A DNA stretch of 64,000 nt from contig JAIRUA010000012.1 of the NCBI GenBank assembly GCA_031254645.1, positions 1 through 64,000 of the forward strand, written 5' to 3'. Origin of the DNA: Dysgonamonadaceae bacterium. Its GTDB lineage: Bacteria; Bacteroidota; Bacteroidia; Bacteroidales; Dysgonomonadaceae. Shown piece after piece: positions 15,051 through 24,142 of the stretch; the stretch's first letter is position 1, and every line of letters begins with the position of its first letter. The position numbers and the translations under genes were made by a program. The notes below the pieces were generated by a model. It saw only the letters and a program-made list of their open reading frames with translations. It was not told where the DNA came from and made no database searches.

Positions 15051-15220
15051 TTTTCATAACCGCAGGTCAGAGCGCAGCGTCGACCTGCGAAGGAAAGGCA
15101 ACGCTAAATATCTGCCTGAAAGGCAGTACAACGCCTATTTTGTCCCGCCTTTCAGGCGGTAGTTGTAAGGTATTGCTCTCCGCAGGTCGACGCTGCGCTC
15201 TGACCTGCGGTTATGAAAAT
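15051..15220. repeat. Nested palindrome with perfect 40-bp arms
   Basis: Arms 15051-15090 and 15181-15220 are exact reverse complements. Each arm is itself a hairpin (CGCAGGTC against GACCTGCG). The 90-bp interior carries the palindrome GCCTGAAAGGC and its partner GCCTTTCAGGC, which recurs just outside at about 15224-15234. There is no promoter box inside, so it looks like a composite of dispersed hairpin repeats and not a switch. With the terminator it fills most of the 423-bp gap between oadA and the ABC operon. Confidence 0.75.
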
Positions 15221-15327
15221 GATGCCTTTCAGGCATTTTGAGCAAAATTTAAACAACTTCTAACAATACTTTCTCTTAAAAAAATAGTTAAATAATCTCA
15301 AAACACCTCCACGTCAAAAAAACTTTC

Positions 15328-15335
15328 TATCTTTG
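15328..15335 (+). promoter_or_regulatory. -7 box of the ABC transporter operon
   Basis: TATCTTTG fits TAnnTTTG perfectly. A small hairpin follows in the leader, AGAGGC (15342-15347) with GCCTCT (15360-15365), about 30 nt before the start codon; it may affect transcript stability, or be the binding site of the GntR product. Confidence 0.55.
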
Positions 15336-15397
15336 TGGCATAGAGGCATAAGACGCTACGCCTCTTTATTGAAAACAAAACCAAAAGAAATATTTTT

Positions 15398-16210
15398 ATG
15401 ATTGACATTCAAAATATTACATTTTCCTACAAAAAGAAAACGCCTCTTTTTGAAAAGTTTTCACTGTCGATTGCCAACGGCAGTATTGTGGGTTTGCTCG
15501 GAAAAAACGGTGCCGGAAAAACCACTTTGCTAAAACTCATTGCAGGACTTTTGCCCACGCAAAGCGGCACGATACAGGTAAATGGTTTCATGCCTGCCGA
15601 CCGAAAACCTACTTTTCTTGCCGATATCAGCTTTATTCCTGAAGAGTTTTCGTTGCCGCAGTTAAGTATTTCGGCTTATGTGGCGGCGTTGCGACCGTTG
15701 TACCCGAATTTCGATAATGAGAAATTGAACAACATTCTCACGGAATTTGAACTGCAACACAGCGATAAACTGCACAAACTCTCACACGGACAGCGCAAAA
15801 AGTTCCTTATTGCTTCCGCTCTTTCGTGCAATAGTAAAATGCTGATTCTCGACGAGCCAACAAATGGACTTGACATTCCGAGTAAAAGCCTGTTTCGGAA
15901 AGTTTTGGTAAGTTCCGTTACCAATGAGCAAATTGTGCTGATTTCCACACATCAAGTAAAAGATATTGACAGCATTATCGATACCGTTGTAGTGCTCGAC
16001 AAAGGAAAAACAATTTTTGCTGATACGTTTGAAAATATCAGTCGCGATTATCGTTTCGAAACCGTCAATGATTTTCAAACTGCCGAAAATGCACTCTATT
16101 TCGAGAAGCGTTTTAACGGCTATCCCTGCATTTCTTCTGCCAACAATGACAAAGAGACGAATGTAGATATAGAATTGTTATTCAATTATTTAACAACTAA
16201 AAAATCTTGA
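15398..16210 (+). CDS. ABC transporter ATP-binding protein
   Basis: A 270-residue ATPase subunit. Walker A is GKNGAGKTT (about residues 35-43), the signature is LSHGQRKKF, Walker B is MLILDEPTNGLD, and the switch His is in ISTHQVKD. The C-terminal 60 residues are a short extra domain, as in export-type or YtrB-like subunits. It should drive the membrane subunit encoded 4 nt downstream. The third gene of the operon is a YtrA-type GntR repressor, which suggests autoregulated export, perhaps of cell-envelope antibiotics or lipids; the substrate is unknown. Confidence 0.85.
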   Translation: MIDIQNITFSYKKKTPLFEKFSLSIANGSIVGLLGKNGAGKTTLLKLIAGLLPTQSGTIQVNGFMPADRKPTFLADISFIPEEFSLPQLSISAYVAALRPLYPNFDNEKLNNILTEFELQHSDKLHKLSHGQRKKFLIASALSCNSKMLILDEPTNGLDIPSKSLFRKVLVSSVTNEQIVLISTHQVKDIDSIIDTVVVLDKGKTIFADTFENISRDYRFETVNDFQTAENALYFEKRFNGYPCISSANNDKETNVDIELLFNYLTTKKS

Positions 16211-16214
16211 CAAT

Positions 16215-17108
16215 ATGAATCAATTTTTTAATATAAAGCGTTTTGCGAATTATGCGGCGTATGATGTGCGCACTAATTATAAGAGGTATTTGATTGCAGC
16301 GGCGATTGGGTTTATTGTAGTTTTCGTTACGAGTTATCTTCTTTTTGAAATAGATCTTACTCGTTTTAGACCATTAGAAGTAGCCAAAAACTACGACACA
16401 CCCATATTAATTACAGGGAATTTCTTCTATAGAATAGTTGATATCTCTTTTATAGTCCTTGCTTTTAGTGTTTCTATTCTTTATCCTGCATTTGTTTTAT
16501 TGTCCTTTCCCACATTAAAGAATAATAATACAACAATGAATTATTTATTGTTGCCTGCATCAGTATTTGAGAAATTTTTACTCGAAGTTTTTATTAGGAC
16601 CATTGTTGGTTTTGGGTTGTTTTTGCTTATTTTTGATTCGGCATCAAACCTTGCGATAAGTGTATTCGAATTACGTATAAACGCGAAGTATGCCGATATT
16701 GTGGCATTGCATCAGCATCGTATTTTTATTGATGCGTTTACGTATAATCAAATGCGCAATTATATTGCTAATGATTTAGGAAATGATTTAAATTTGCCAA
16801 GTAATTTTAATTTATTGTGGAGTTTTATGGCTTGGGGCATAATGATAATGGCAGTACGTTTATTTTTCAAACGCTTTGCTTTTATCAAAACATTAATTAC
16901 CATTGTGGTTTTCACAACAATAATTTCTTCTATAATTCGTCATTTTGGATTAAATGAGGATTTAATTTTGCTTAGTTGGAATCCAGAAGGTATTTTCTCA
17001 ATTGACAGTAATGATAAAGTTTCCTTTTTAGCTTACTTATCAAGTATTTTGCAAACCCTTTTCTTCCTATTCTTAGGCTATTACCTCTTAAAGAAAAAGC
17101 ACGTATGA
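16215..17108 (+). CDS. ABC transporter membrane subunit
   Basis: A 297-residue membrane protein with about six hydrophobic segments (residues 25-45, 80-105, 130-150, 205-225, 230-250, 275-293). I see no named motif; it is assigned as the permease from its membrane profile and its place between the ATPase gene and the GntR gene. The 3' end overlaps the GntR start by 4 nt (ATGA-type overlap), indicating translational coupling. A/T-rich codons and sparse motifs are normal for this fast-evolving subunit class. Confidence 0.7.
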   Translation: MNQFFNIKRFANYAAYDVRTNYKRYLIAAAIGFIVVFVTSYLLFEIDLTRFRPLEVAKNYDTPILITGNFFYRIVDISFIVLAFSVSILYPAFVLLSFPTLKNNNTTMNYLLLPASVFEKFLLEVFIRTIVGFGLFLLIFDSASNLAISVFELRINAKYADIVALHQHRIFIDAFTYNQMRNYIANDLGNDLNLPSNFNLLWSFMAWGIMIMAVRLFFKRFAFIKTLITIVVFTTIISSIIRHFGLNEDLILLSWNPEGIFSIDSNDKVSFLAYLSSILQTLFFLFLGYYLLKKKHV

Positions 17109-17467
17109 CTATCGATTTCAAAACCCAAAAAGGGATTTTCCTTCAAATAGCCGACAATATTTGTCGCGAAATTGTGGAAGGAAAACTGACTATCGGCGAG
17201 CGCATTCCGTCTGTGCGCGACCTTGCGGCAGAATACGAGGTAAATCGCAATACGATTTTGCGCACGTATCAGATTTTGAGCGACGACGGTGTAATTGAAA
17301 ATCAGCGAGGTATCGGTTCTTTCGTAACCCACCAAGCCGTAGAAATTATACAAAATCGACAACGTGCCGAGTTTTTTTCGAACGACTTACCAGAATTTAT
17401 CAAGAAAGTGAAGTTGCTAGGTATTAAGGAAAAAGATTTGGGTGAGTTGATGGGTGTGATAGGGTAA
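17105..17467 (+). CDS. GntR family regulator, YtrA type
   Basis: A 120-residue DNA-binding protein. Residues about 5-70 form the GntR winged helix (GIFLQIADNICREIVEGKL, ERIPSVRDLAAEYEVNRNTI, GVIENQRGIGSFV). The C-terminal part is a short helical dimerisation tail of about 45 residues, the hallmark of the YtrA subfamily. These repressors typically control their own ABC transporter operon. Here the gene is last in the operon, overlapping the permease gene by 4 nt. Confidence 0.9.
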   Translation: MTIDFKTQKGIFLQIADNICREIVEGKLTIGERIPSVRDLAAEYEVNRNTILRTYQILSDDGVIENQRGIGSFVTHQAVEIIQNRQRAEFFSNDLPEFIKKVKLLGIKEKDLGELMGVIG

Positions 17468-17470
17468 AGG

Positions 17471-17570
17471 GAACACAGATGACGCAAAAAGCGCAAATTT
17501 TCGCAAAATATTTTTTCTTTTTTCGCAAAATATTTTGCGAAAATTTGCGCTTTTTGCGTCATCTGTGTTC
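17471..17570. repeat. ACAGATGACGC-family hairpin between convergent genes
   Basis: Perfect 44-bp arms (17471-17514 and 17527-17570; outer end GAACACAGATGACGCAAAAA) around a 12-nt loop. It begins 3 nt after the GntR stop and ends 10 nt before the Lrp stop on the other strand, so it could act as a bidirectional terminator. Relatives lie at 23186-23286 and 34641-34730. Confidence 0.75.
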
Positions 17571-17580
17571 TAAAAAAACT

Positions 17581-18081
17581 TCATTTATTTTTCCTCTCAC
17601 CTCTTCTACCTTTTTCGTCAGAAAAACTGATCGGTAGTTTTTTACGGAAAGCATCTTTGAAACACATCAATGTTTCAGTCCTCGAAACACCAAGTGGCTG
17701 CAATTCTGTTTGAATGACACGCAAAAGATCTTTGTTATTTTTCGCAAAAACTTTGATAAGCAAATCGTATTGTCCCGTAGTATAGTAACATTCTACTACT
17801 TCCGGGATTTTCCCAAGCCCTTCTACTACGCTATCAAATACTGATGGCGAATGAAGAAAGACACCGATAAAAGCGCAAGTTTCGTACCCGATTCTTTCGG
17901 GATCTACAATAAACTCAGAACCTTTGACAACACCAAGATTAACAAGTTTTTGCACGCGCTGATGAATAGCCGCGCCCGATACTCCTACTTCACGCGCCAC
18001 TTCGAGGAACGGCATACGTGCATTTTCTACGATTAGATTCAATATCTTGGAATCCAGTTCGTCTAATTCGTGATGACCCAT
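17581..18081 (-). CDS. Lrp/AsnC family transcriptional regulator
   Basis: About 166 residues from the start chosen here (MGHHELDELDSKILNLI). The N-terminal helix-turn-helix covers residues about 5-60 (ARMPFLEVAREVGVSGAAIH, then QRVQKLVNLGVVKGSEF). The C-terminal RAM ligand-binding domain follows (VVECYYTTGQYDLLIKVFAK). A longer frame would begin at a TTG inside the -7 box at 18124-18131 and is therefore unlikely. Lrp proteins sense amino acids or related metabolites; the neighbouring M20D amidohydrolase may be a target, but this is a guess. Confidence 0.85.
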   Translation of the reverse strand: MGHHELDELDSKILNLIVENARMPFLEVAREVGVSGAAIHQRVQKLVNLGVVKGSEFIVDPERIGYETCAFIGVFLHSPSVFDSVVEGLGKIPEVVECYYTTGQYDLLIKVFAKNNKDLLRVIQTELQPLGVSRTETLMCFKDAFRKKLPISFSDEKGRRGERKNK

Positions 18082-18123
18082 AAGATTGTCTTTTAATTTG
18101 GAATTAAAAATATTAGTTTCCCA

Positions 18124-18131
18124 CAAAAATA
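18124..18131 (-). promoter_or_regulatory. -7 box of the Lrp gene (TATTTTTG)
   Basis: Minus-strand TATTTTTG fits TAnnTTTG and lies about 43 nt upstream of the chosen ATG. It decides the start, because the longer frame would start within the box. Confidence 0.55.
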
Positions 18132-18170
18132 ATACAAATATTTATTCTAACAATAAAAAAGATGGGAAAA

Positions 18171-19361
18171 TTATTGCTTCATTGCATCAATTGTCAAAAA
18201 GGCGAGAAATCCGGTAGAAGTTTGTAATGATTTTTCATCAATAAGAAACGTACCTGTGTGCAAAGCTCCAACTTTTTGTCCTTCTTTGGCTATGCCGAAA
18301 CGATAATAGCAACAAGGATATTGTTGCGAAAAAAAACCGAAATCATCAGCCGTCATACGTTTAGGAAATTCTCCAACATTGTTTTCTCCCAAAAAATCAA
18401 TCGCTTGGCGACGAATAATTTCTGTAATCTGCTCATCGCAAAATACACTCGGATAACCTTCGGGTAAATTCACTTCGCAAGTACAACCATAAGCGGTAGT
18501 AGTAGAATGAGCAATTACCGGAATAAGTTGCAACATTTTTTGTCGCTCTTCTTCGTCCATACAACGCATTGAGCCGGCAAGCACAACTTCGCTTGGAATT
18601 ACATTGGTTGCGCCGTTGGCAATAAATTTACCAAATGACAACACCATAGGATTGAACGGATTGCGCACACGACTAACCAACTGTTGCATTGCCACAATAA
18701 TGTTGGAAGCTGTCAAAACGGTATCATTCAATGTGTGCGGAATAGCACCGTGTCCGCCCTGCCCTTTTACAACAATGTGTACTTCGTCGGCAGAAGCAGT
18801 AATTGTACCGAAGTGAAAGCCAATTTTTCCGGTCGGCAAATCAATATAAGCGTGTTGTTTAATGACAAAATCGGGCGTAAAATCTCGAAAAACACCATCT
18901 TTTAGCATCAAATCGGCTCCACCGGGCGATTTTTCTTCGCCGGGTTGAAAGACAAACAGTACTGTTCCCGAAAATTCGCTACGTAAGTTGTGAATAATTT
19001 TTGCTACGCCCATCAGTGATGCTGCTTGTGCATCGTGTCCGCAAGCGTGCATTACGCCGTCGTTTTGCGATTTGTATGGAATATCGTTTTCTTCTTGAAT
19101 GGGAAGTGCGTCCATATCAGCAACAAGTGCGATAGTTTTTCCATTATTTAATTTTTCGCCTTTTACCCACGCCAAAATTCCGTATCCACCAATATTTTGC
19201 CGATAAGGAATACCTTCTTTTTCTAAAAAATCGGCGATATATTGAGCCGTATTTTCTTCTTGATAAGAAAGTTCGGGGTGTTGGTGGAGATAATAGTAAT
19301 GGGATACGACTCCGGGAAAAATCGCTTCGGTTTGTTGACTGATGAGTTGTTTTAGTGTCAT
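18171..19361 (-). CDS. M20D family amidohydrolase
   Basis: About 396 residues from MTLKQLISQ. Motifs match N-acyl-amino-acid/IAA-amino-acid amidohydrolases: VADMDALPIQEE, MHACGHDAQAASL (metal Cys/His pair), FQPGEEK (catalytic Glu), VIKQHAY, and ADDFGFFSQ near the C-terminus. It should hydrolyse N-acyl amino acids or aminoacyl conjugates in the cytosol. The start ATG shares one base with the folD stop codon (TGATG), so translation is coupled; a longer frame running back into folD is rejected for this reason. It is third in a probable ffh-folD-amidohydrolase operon. Confidence 0.85.
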   Translation of the reverse strand: MTLKQLISQQTEAIFPGVVSHYYYLHQHPELSYQEENTAQYIADFLEKEGIPYRQNIGGYGILAWVKGEKLNNGKTIALVADMDALPIQEENDIPYKSQNDGVMHACGHDAQAASLMGVAKIIHNLRSEFSGTVLFVFQPGEEKSPGGADLMLKDGVFRDFTPDFVIKQHAYIDLPTGKIGFHFGTITASADEVHIVVKGQGGHGAIPHTLNDTVLTASNIIVAMQQLVSRVRNPFNPMVLSFGKFIANGATNVIPSEVVLAGSMRCMDEEERQKMLQLIPVIAHSTTTAYGCTCEVNLPEGYPSVFCDEQITEIIRRQAIDFLGENNVGEFPKRMTADDFGFFSQQYPCCYYRFGIAKEGQKVGALHTGTFLIDEKSLQTSTGFLAFLTIDAMKQ

Positions 19362-20239
19362 CAATAAATAACTTTTTTTCCTGCCAATAATGTATTTTTC
19401 ATCAACGACACAATCGTCATCGGGCCTACACCGCCGGGAACAGGCGTAATGTACGAACATTTCGGCGCCACTTCATCAAAAGCGACATCGCCCGCGAGTC
19501 TGAAACCTGATTTTGTTTTGTCACTCGGCACACGAGTAGTGCCTACATCGATAACCACTGTACCTTCTTTTACCATATCGCCTTTCAAAAATTCGGGAAC
19601 GCCCAATGCGGCAATGATGATATCAGCTTGTAGACACATTTCTTTGATATTTGACGTACGGCTGTGACAAACAGTTACGGTGCAATCGCCCGGATAGCCT
19701 TTTTGCATCATCAGCACGGCGGCAGGTTTGCCCACGATGTTGCTTCTGCCGAGAATAACGCAATGTTTTCCTTTGGTTTCGATTTCGTATCGTTTCAATA
19801 ATTCCATAATGCCTGACGGCGTGGCGGAAAGGAAACAAGGTAATCCCAACGACATTCGTCCGACATTTACAGGGTGGAAGCCGTCCACATCTTTGCGATA
19901 ATCAATGGCTTCCGTGATTTTATCTTCCGAAATATGTTTCGGTAGCGGCAGTTGAACGATAAAGCCATCAATATCAGTATCGTTGTTCAATCGTTCTACG
20001 CAAGCGAGCAATTCCGTTTCCGTTACATCGTCTTCATAACGAATAAGCGTGGATTTGAATCCCACCTCTTCACACGCTTTCACTTTGGCGGCAACATATG
20101 TTTCGCTTCCGCCATCGTGTCCTACGAGTACAGCTGCCAAATGCGGCGTTTTTCCGCCTGCGGCTTTGATGTTGGCAACTTCTTCTGCTATTTCTTGTTT
20201 TATTTGTGCCGAAATGGCTTTACCATCAATTAAATTCAT
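19361..20239 (-). CDS. folD: Methylenetetrahydrofolate dehydrogenase / cyclohydrolase
   Basis: A 292-residue bifunctional enzyme of one-carbon metabolism, interconverting 5,10-methylene-THF, methenyl-THF and 10-formyl-THF with NADP. Visible signatures: [17 protein letters not shown] with the catalytic Tyr-x-x-x-Lys, [23 protein letters not shown] (cofactor-binding loop) and [11 protein letters not shown] near the end. Length is typical. It lies downstream of ffh, separated by a hairpin repeat, and overlaps the amidohydrolase by one base. It works together with GcvT (55.7 kb), which produces methylene-THF. Confidence 0.97.
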   Translation of the reverse strand: MNLIDGKAISAQIKQEIAEEVANIKAAGGKTPHLAAVLVGHDGGSETYVAAKVKACEEVGFKSTLIRYEDDVTETELLACVERLNNDTDIDGFIVQLPLPKHISEDKITEAIDYRKDVDGFHPVNVGRMSLGLPCFLSATPSGIMELLKRYEIETKGKHCVILGRSNIVGKPAAVLMMQKGYPGDCTVTVCHSRTSNIKEMCLQADIIIAALGVPEFLKGDMVKEGTVVIDVGTTRVPSDKTKSGFRLAGDVAFDEVAPKCSYITPVPGGVGPMTIVSLMKNTLLAGKKVIY

Positions 20240-20342
20240 AATATGCTAATGTGCTAATAAGTAATGTGCTAATGCAAGTTCATTGATTGGGTTAGTGCCT
20301 GTACTTGAATTAGCACATTAGCACATTATTTATTAGCACATT
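20240..20342. repeat. GTGCTAAT-family hairpin repeat, copy 3
   Basis: Imperfect arms at about 20243-20273 and 20309-20342; the right arm carries an extra AGCACATT unit. The loop (CAAGTTCATTGATTGGGTTA, then GTGCCTGTACTTG) is related to the inverted loop of copy 7 at 54.65 kb. Its right edge is 7 nt after the ffh stop and its left edge touches the folD start codon. Confidence 0.75.
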
Positions 20343-20349
20343 AAAAAAG

Positions 20350-21675
20350 TTATCTTCTTTTCATATTTTTCATCATCTGTTTTCCACCGCCCGAAGTCAT
20401 CATTTTCATCATTTTACGCGTTTCATCAAACTGTTTGAGAAGTTTGTTTACCTCCTGCACATCTGTTCCGCTTCCTTTGGCGATGCGTGCTTTGCGATTT
20501 CCGTTCAACACTTCGGGATTCGTGCGTTCGGCAGGTGTCATTGATTGAATAATGGCTTCGATGCTTTTGAACGCATCGTCATCAATATCCAATTCTTTGA
20601 TTTGCTTGCCTACACCCGGAATCATCGAAGCAAGGTCTTTTAAATTGCCCATTTTCTTGATTTGTTGAATTTGGGCGATGAAATCATTGAAATCGAATTG
20701 ATTTTTGGCGATTTTCTTTTGTAGTTTTCGCGCTTCTTCTTCATCGTATTGTTCGCGCGCTTTTTCCACGAGCGAAACAATATCACCCATTCCAAGAATA
20801 CGGTCAGCCATACGTTCGGGATGGAACACATCGATAGCGTCCATCTTTTCACCCGTACCCACAAATTTTATCGGCTTGTTTACCACTGAACGAATCGAGA
20901 GCGCCGCACCACCACGTGTATCACCATCAAGTTTTGTCAGGATAACACCATCGAAATTGAGTCGGCTGTTAAATTCTTTCGCCGTATTTACAGCATCTTG
21001 TCCGGTCATTGCATCGACCACGAACAGAATTTCTTGCGGATTAATGGCTTTTTTGACGGCTTCAATTTCGTTCATCATCTGCTCGTCAATCGCTAAACGT
21101 CCGGCGGTATCGACAATTACGAGGTCTTTTCCGTGTTGCTTTGCGTATTGGATGGCGTTTTGCGCAATTTTGACGGGATTTTTGTTGTCCTCTTCAAAAT
21201 AAACAGGCACATCGATTTGTTCTCCAAGCACTTTCAACTGCTCAATAGCAGCAGGACGATAAACGTCGGCAGCAACCAATAACGGATTTTTTCCTCGTTT
21301 CGATTTGAGCATATTTGCCAATTTTCCCGAAAACGTGGTCTTTCCTGACCCCTGCAAACCGGACATCAGAATAACAGCAGGATTACCTTTTATATTGACA
21401 TCTACAGCAGTACCGCCCATTAACGCGGCAAGTTCGTCGTGAACGATTTTCACCATCAACTGTTGCGGTTTCACGGCGGTGAGCACATTTTGTCCTATCG
21501 CCTTTACTTTAACCGTTTCGGTAAACTCTTTGGCTGTTTTGTAATTAACGTCGGCATCGAGTAATGCACGACGCACATCTTTCAACGTTTCGGCAACGTT
21601 GATTTCGGTGATTTTACCTTCTCCTTTGAGTATTTTGAATGACCTTTCGAGTCTATCACTTAAATTTTCAAACAT
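20350..21675 (-). CDS. ffh: Signal recognition particle GTPase Ffh
   Basis: A 441-residue SRP54 homologue. The N domain is residues 1-90; the G domain has GLQGSGKTTFSGKLA (G1), DVYRPAAIEQL, VDTAGRLAIDEQM (G3) and TKLDGDTRGGAAL (G4). The C-terminal Met-rich M domain (MIPGVGKQIKEL, then LLKQFDETRKMMKMMTSGGG) binds the SRP RNA and signal sequences. Its RNA partner is encoded near 58.2 kb in this same window. The gene heads a probable ffh-folD-amidohydrolase operon. Confidence 0.97.
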   Translation of the reverse strand: MFENLSDRLERSFKILKGEGKITEINVAETLKDVRRALLDADVNYKTAKEFTETVKVKAIGQNVLTAVKPQQLMVKIVHDELAALMGGTAVDVNIKGNPAVILMSGLQGSGKTTFSGKLANMLKSKRGKNPLLVAADVYRPAAIEQLKVLGEQIDVPVYFEEDNKNPVKIAQNAIQYAKQHGKDLVIVDTAGRLAIDEQMMNEIEAVKKAINPQEILFVVDAMTGQDAVNTAKEFNSRLNFDGVILTKLDGDTRGGAALSIRSVVNKPIKFVGTGEKMDAIDVFHPERMADRILGMGDIVSLVEKAREQYDEEEARKLQKKIAKNQFDFNDFIAQIQQIKKMGNLKDLASMIPGVGKQIKELDIDDDAFKSIEAIIQSMTPAERTNPEVLNGNRKARIAKGSGTDVQEVNKLLKQFDETRKMMKMMTSGGGKQMMKNMKRR

Positions 21676-21698
21676 AGTCTTTTCAGCGTTTTAAGCTA

Positions 21699-21730
21699 CA
21701 AAGATAATTGAAAATGGTTTATTTGGCAAA
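21699..21730 (-). promoter_or_regulatory. ffh promoter
   Basis: Minus-strand TTTG (21727-21730), a 20-nt spacer and TATCTTTG (21699-21706), 23 nt upstream of the ffh start codon. This is a near-consensus Bacteroidota housekeeping promoter. Confidence 0.65.
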
Positions 21731-21843
21731 AAATCACGTAGCGAATATGGGCAAACTCGCGAATTATCTGAAATGCTTATTTGATTTTAGATATTTAACA
21801 AACAAACATATCGAACGATTATTTATTTTTCAATATATTTCTT

Positions 21844-21851
21844 TACATTTG
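21844..21851 (+). promoter_or_regulatory. -7 box of the fimbrillin-like gene
   Basis: TACATTTG fits TAnnTTTG and lies 34 nt before the start codon. No clear -33 element is visible. Confidence 0.45.
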
Positions 21852-21885
21852 CAGGTGAATTACGAATATATCCATTTAATTAATT

Positions 21886-23178
21886 ATGAAATCTAAAAAA
21901 CTATTTTTTCTGTTTACTTGCGGAATATTACTGTCCTGCGAAGGTAATACGCTTGATACTGCTGCTGTGAGCCAAGCAGTGCAGGTAAACGCTGTAAGAG
22001 AAGGAAACCAAATAAGAGTTACAAACGGAATGTGGGACGCAGGTGATGCTATCGGACTGTATATGAAACGTTCCGGTGAATCTCTTAGCGAAAATACTCT
22101 TGCTCAAAATATAAAATATGTAACATCCGGTAGTGCGAATTTTTCGCCCGGAAATGACAATGAAAAAATTACTTTCCCGTTCAATGCCTCCAATGTGGAT
22201 TTTATCGGCTATTATCCTTTCACTACTGAAATTACCGGGTTAAATTATCCGATAGATGTTTCCGACCAATCCGATCAATCGGCTATTAATTTCTTGTATT
22301 CGAATAACGCAACGGGATTAAATGCAAAAAGTCCGTATGCGAATATGATGTTTACGCATCAACTGACAAAAATTGTTCTCAATATTCGTCCCGAAAACAA
22401 CTCGAATGATTTAAGCGGATTAACCATAAAATTGACAAATACCGAAACAAACGCGCTATTTTCGCTACGCGATGGTACATTATCTTCGCCAACCGATCAC
22501 GGTATCATCTCATTTAGAGTAGCCGATAATGGTCGATTTGCCGAAGCAATTGTGTTGCCCACAACCAATTTATCAGGCAAACATTTAGTTTTCGAAATCG
22601 GCGGGGCTGGGTATCTATTTCCATTGAACAGTTCGTTAAATATTTCGTCGTTCGATAAATCGACCCGCTATACATTCAATGTAACATTAAATCCGCACGG
22701 CACAAGCCTCATTGCCGAAGGTTCTATCACAGATTGGATAGATGGTCCGGAAGAAGATATTACACTCAATCCGGAAGAAGGCGGTTTACCCGATTTTACA
22801 AAAGGCACGAAAGAAAATCCGTTTACAATAGATGAGGCACGAGTCAATCAAGGCAGAACAAATGTTTGGGTTGAGGGGTATATTGTTGGATTTTATACCA
22901 CGAGTGCACGTTCGAGTTTTGTGAATAATTTTATTGGAAATGAAGGAACTGATGCTTCTCAATCCAACTTGGCATTGGCTTTTGATGTGAATGAAAGTGT
23001 TGCAAACAATACTTTTCCGATAATGCTGGGAACCGGAACTGTAAGAAACAGACTGAATTTGCGAGCAAATCCCGATAATTTCAAAAAGAAAGTGATCATT
23101 CGCGGAAATATCGGAACATATATGAACACCATTGGTTTGCGAGACTTAATCGATTTCGAATTCATGGATACACCATAA
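21886..23178 (+). CDS. Fimbrillin-family lipoprotein with C-terminal OB-like domain
   Basis: A 430-residue lipoprotein (lipobox LLSC). Residues about 30-285 resemble the fimbrillin (Mfa-like) family of Bacteroidota: WDAGDAIGLYMKRSGESL, FIGYYPFTTEI, ANMMFTHQLTKIVLNIRPEN, ending in FNVTLNPHGTSLIAEGSITD. Such proteins become surface adhesins or pilins after lipoprotein processing. Residues about 300-428 (NPFTIDEARVNQGRTNVWVE, then GYIVGFYT) look like a DUF6359-type OB-fold domain, an unusual C-terminal partner for a pilin, suggesting a tip or anchor subunit or a free surface lipoprotein. No other fimbrial genes lie beside it. Confidence 0.65.
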   Translation: MKSKKLFFLFTCGILLSCEGNTLDTAAVSQAVQVNAVREGNQIRVTNGMWDAGDAIGLYMKRSGESLSENTLAQNIKYVTSGSANFSPGNDNEKITFPFNASNVDFIGYYPFTTEITGLNYPIDVSDQSDQSAINFLYSNNATGLNAKSPYANMMFTHQLTKIVLNIRPENNSNDLSGLTIKLTNTETNALFSLRDGTLSSPTDHGIISFRVADNGRFAEAIVLPTTNLSGKHLVFEIGGAGYLFPLNSSLNISSFDKSTRYTFNVTLNPHGTSLIAEGSITDWIDGPEEDITLNPEEGGLPDFTKGTKENPFTIDEARVNQGRTNVWVEGYIVGFYTTSARSSFVNNFIGNEGTDASQSNLALAFDVNESVANNTFPIMLGTGTVRNRLNLRANPDNFKKKVIIRGNIGTYMNTIGLRDLIDFEFMDTP

Positions 23179-23185
23179 ATATTTA

Positions 23186-23286
23186 GAACGCAGATGACGC
23201 GGATAACGCGGATTTTCACGGATTATTCTTGTTACTTGAAAGATAAGAATCTGCGAAAATCCGCGTTATCCGCGTCATCTGCGTTC
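23186..23286. repeat. GCAGATGACGCGG-family hairpin behind the fimbrillin-like gene
   Basis: Perfect 32-bp arms at 23186-23217 and 23255-23286 (outer end GAACGCAGATGACGCGGAT) with a 37-nt loop, 7 nt after the stop codon. Bases 23287-23551 hold only AT-rich DNA and the ATPase promoter. Confidence 0.75.
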
Positions 23287-23458
23287 CATCCCTCTTTTCA
23301 GTCCCTAAAATTTCCGTTTCGGTTTTTTTTATTTTGTCATCAGCATTTATATTAATATATTTGTCCTCGAAAATATAATATTCCTATGCAGTCGTAATAA
23401 AAAAACAAAAAAATCAAACGTTTTTCTCGAAAAAGCACTTGTTAATAAACTTTTTTTG

Positions 23459-23466
23459 TATATTTA
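23459..23466 (+). promoter_or_regulatory. -7 box of the V-ATPase operon
   Basis: TATATTTA fits TAnnTTTG except the last base and lies 85 nt before the subunit E start. It is the best candidate in the 265 bp between the upstream hairpin and the operon. Confidence 0.35.
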
Positions 23467-23551
23467 CGGTCTGATAAAGTTGAGATTTTGAGAAAACATC
23501 ATTTAGGAATAAATTTTTTATCTGTTTAGGAAACAAAACAACAACAAGTAT

Positions 23552-24142
23552 ATGGATAAGATTCAAGAACTTACCTCGAAGATTTATGCCGAAGGCGTAG
23601 AGAAAGGGAAAGCAGAAGCTGATAGGATTATTGCCGAAGCAAAAGCTGCTGAAAAAAGTATCATAGATGAAGCAAACAAAAAAGCGGAAAATATTGTAAC
23701 AACGGCAAGAAAAAGCGCAACCGAATTGCGCGAAAATACCGAATCGGAACTGAAAATGTATGCTTCGCAAGCGTCGGAAGCGCTGAAAACCGAAATTACA
23801 AATCTCGTTACCGATTCATTGTCAGCCAACAACGTAAAAGCAGCAGTGGAAGACAAAACGTTTATGCAAAAACTCATCGTGGATTTGGTGCAAAATTGGT
23901 CAAAAAACGAAATGCTCATTATCGGTACGGCAAACGCCGATGAGCTGAAAAACTACATCGCCGGAAATACCAAAAACCTGTTAGATAATGGCTTGAAAAT
24001 TGAATCGGTAAACGGTATGAAAACCGCATTCACGCTTTCGCCTGCAGATGGTTCATACACCGTAAAATTCGGTGAAGAAGAATTTATCGAGTACTTCAAA
24101 GAATTCTTGCGTCCAAAGGTACGCGAACTACTTTTCGGATAA
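23552..24142 (+). CDS. ntpE: V-type ATPase subunit E
   Basis: A 196-residue peripheral stalk subunit. The N-terminal 90 residues are a long charged helix (EGVEKGKAEADRIIAEAKAA, then EKSIIDEANKKAENIV), the normal E-subunit coiled coil. The C-terminal half is the globular head that contacts the A/B hexamer. It opens the operon E, DUF2764, A, B, D, I, K. No separate G, F or classical C gene is present, as in other Bacteroidota operons of this type. Confidence 0.85.
   Translation: MDKIQELTSKIYAEGVEKGKAEADRIIAEAKAAEKSIIDEANKKAENIVTTARKSATELRENTESELKMYASQASEALKTEITNLVTDSLSANNVKAAVEDKTFMQKLIVDLVQNWSKNEMLIIGTANADELKNYIAGNTKNLLDNGLKIESVNGMKTAFTLSPADGSYTVKFGEEEFIEYFKEFLRPKVRELLFG

Noticed and set aside
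15051-15220. Second invertible promoter
   Set aside because: The arms are perfect, but there is no TAnnTTTG box inside and the ABC operon has its own box outside the repeats.
18082-18126. Longer N-terminus for the Lrp regulator
   Set aside because: The extra start is a TTG inside a perfect -7 box, and the family normally starts at MGHHELDELD-like sequence.
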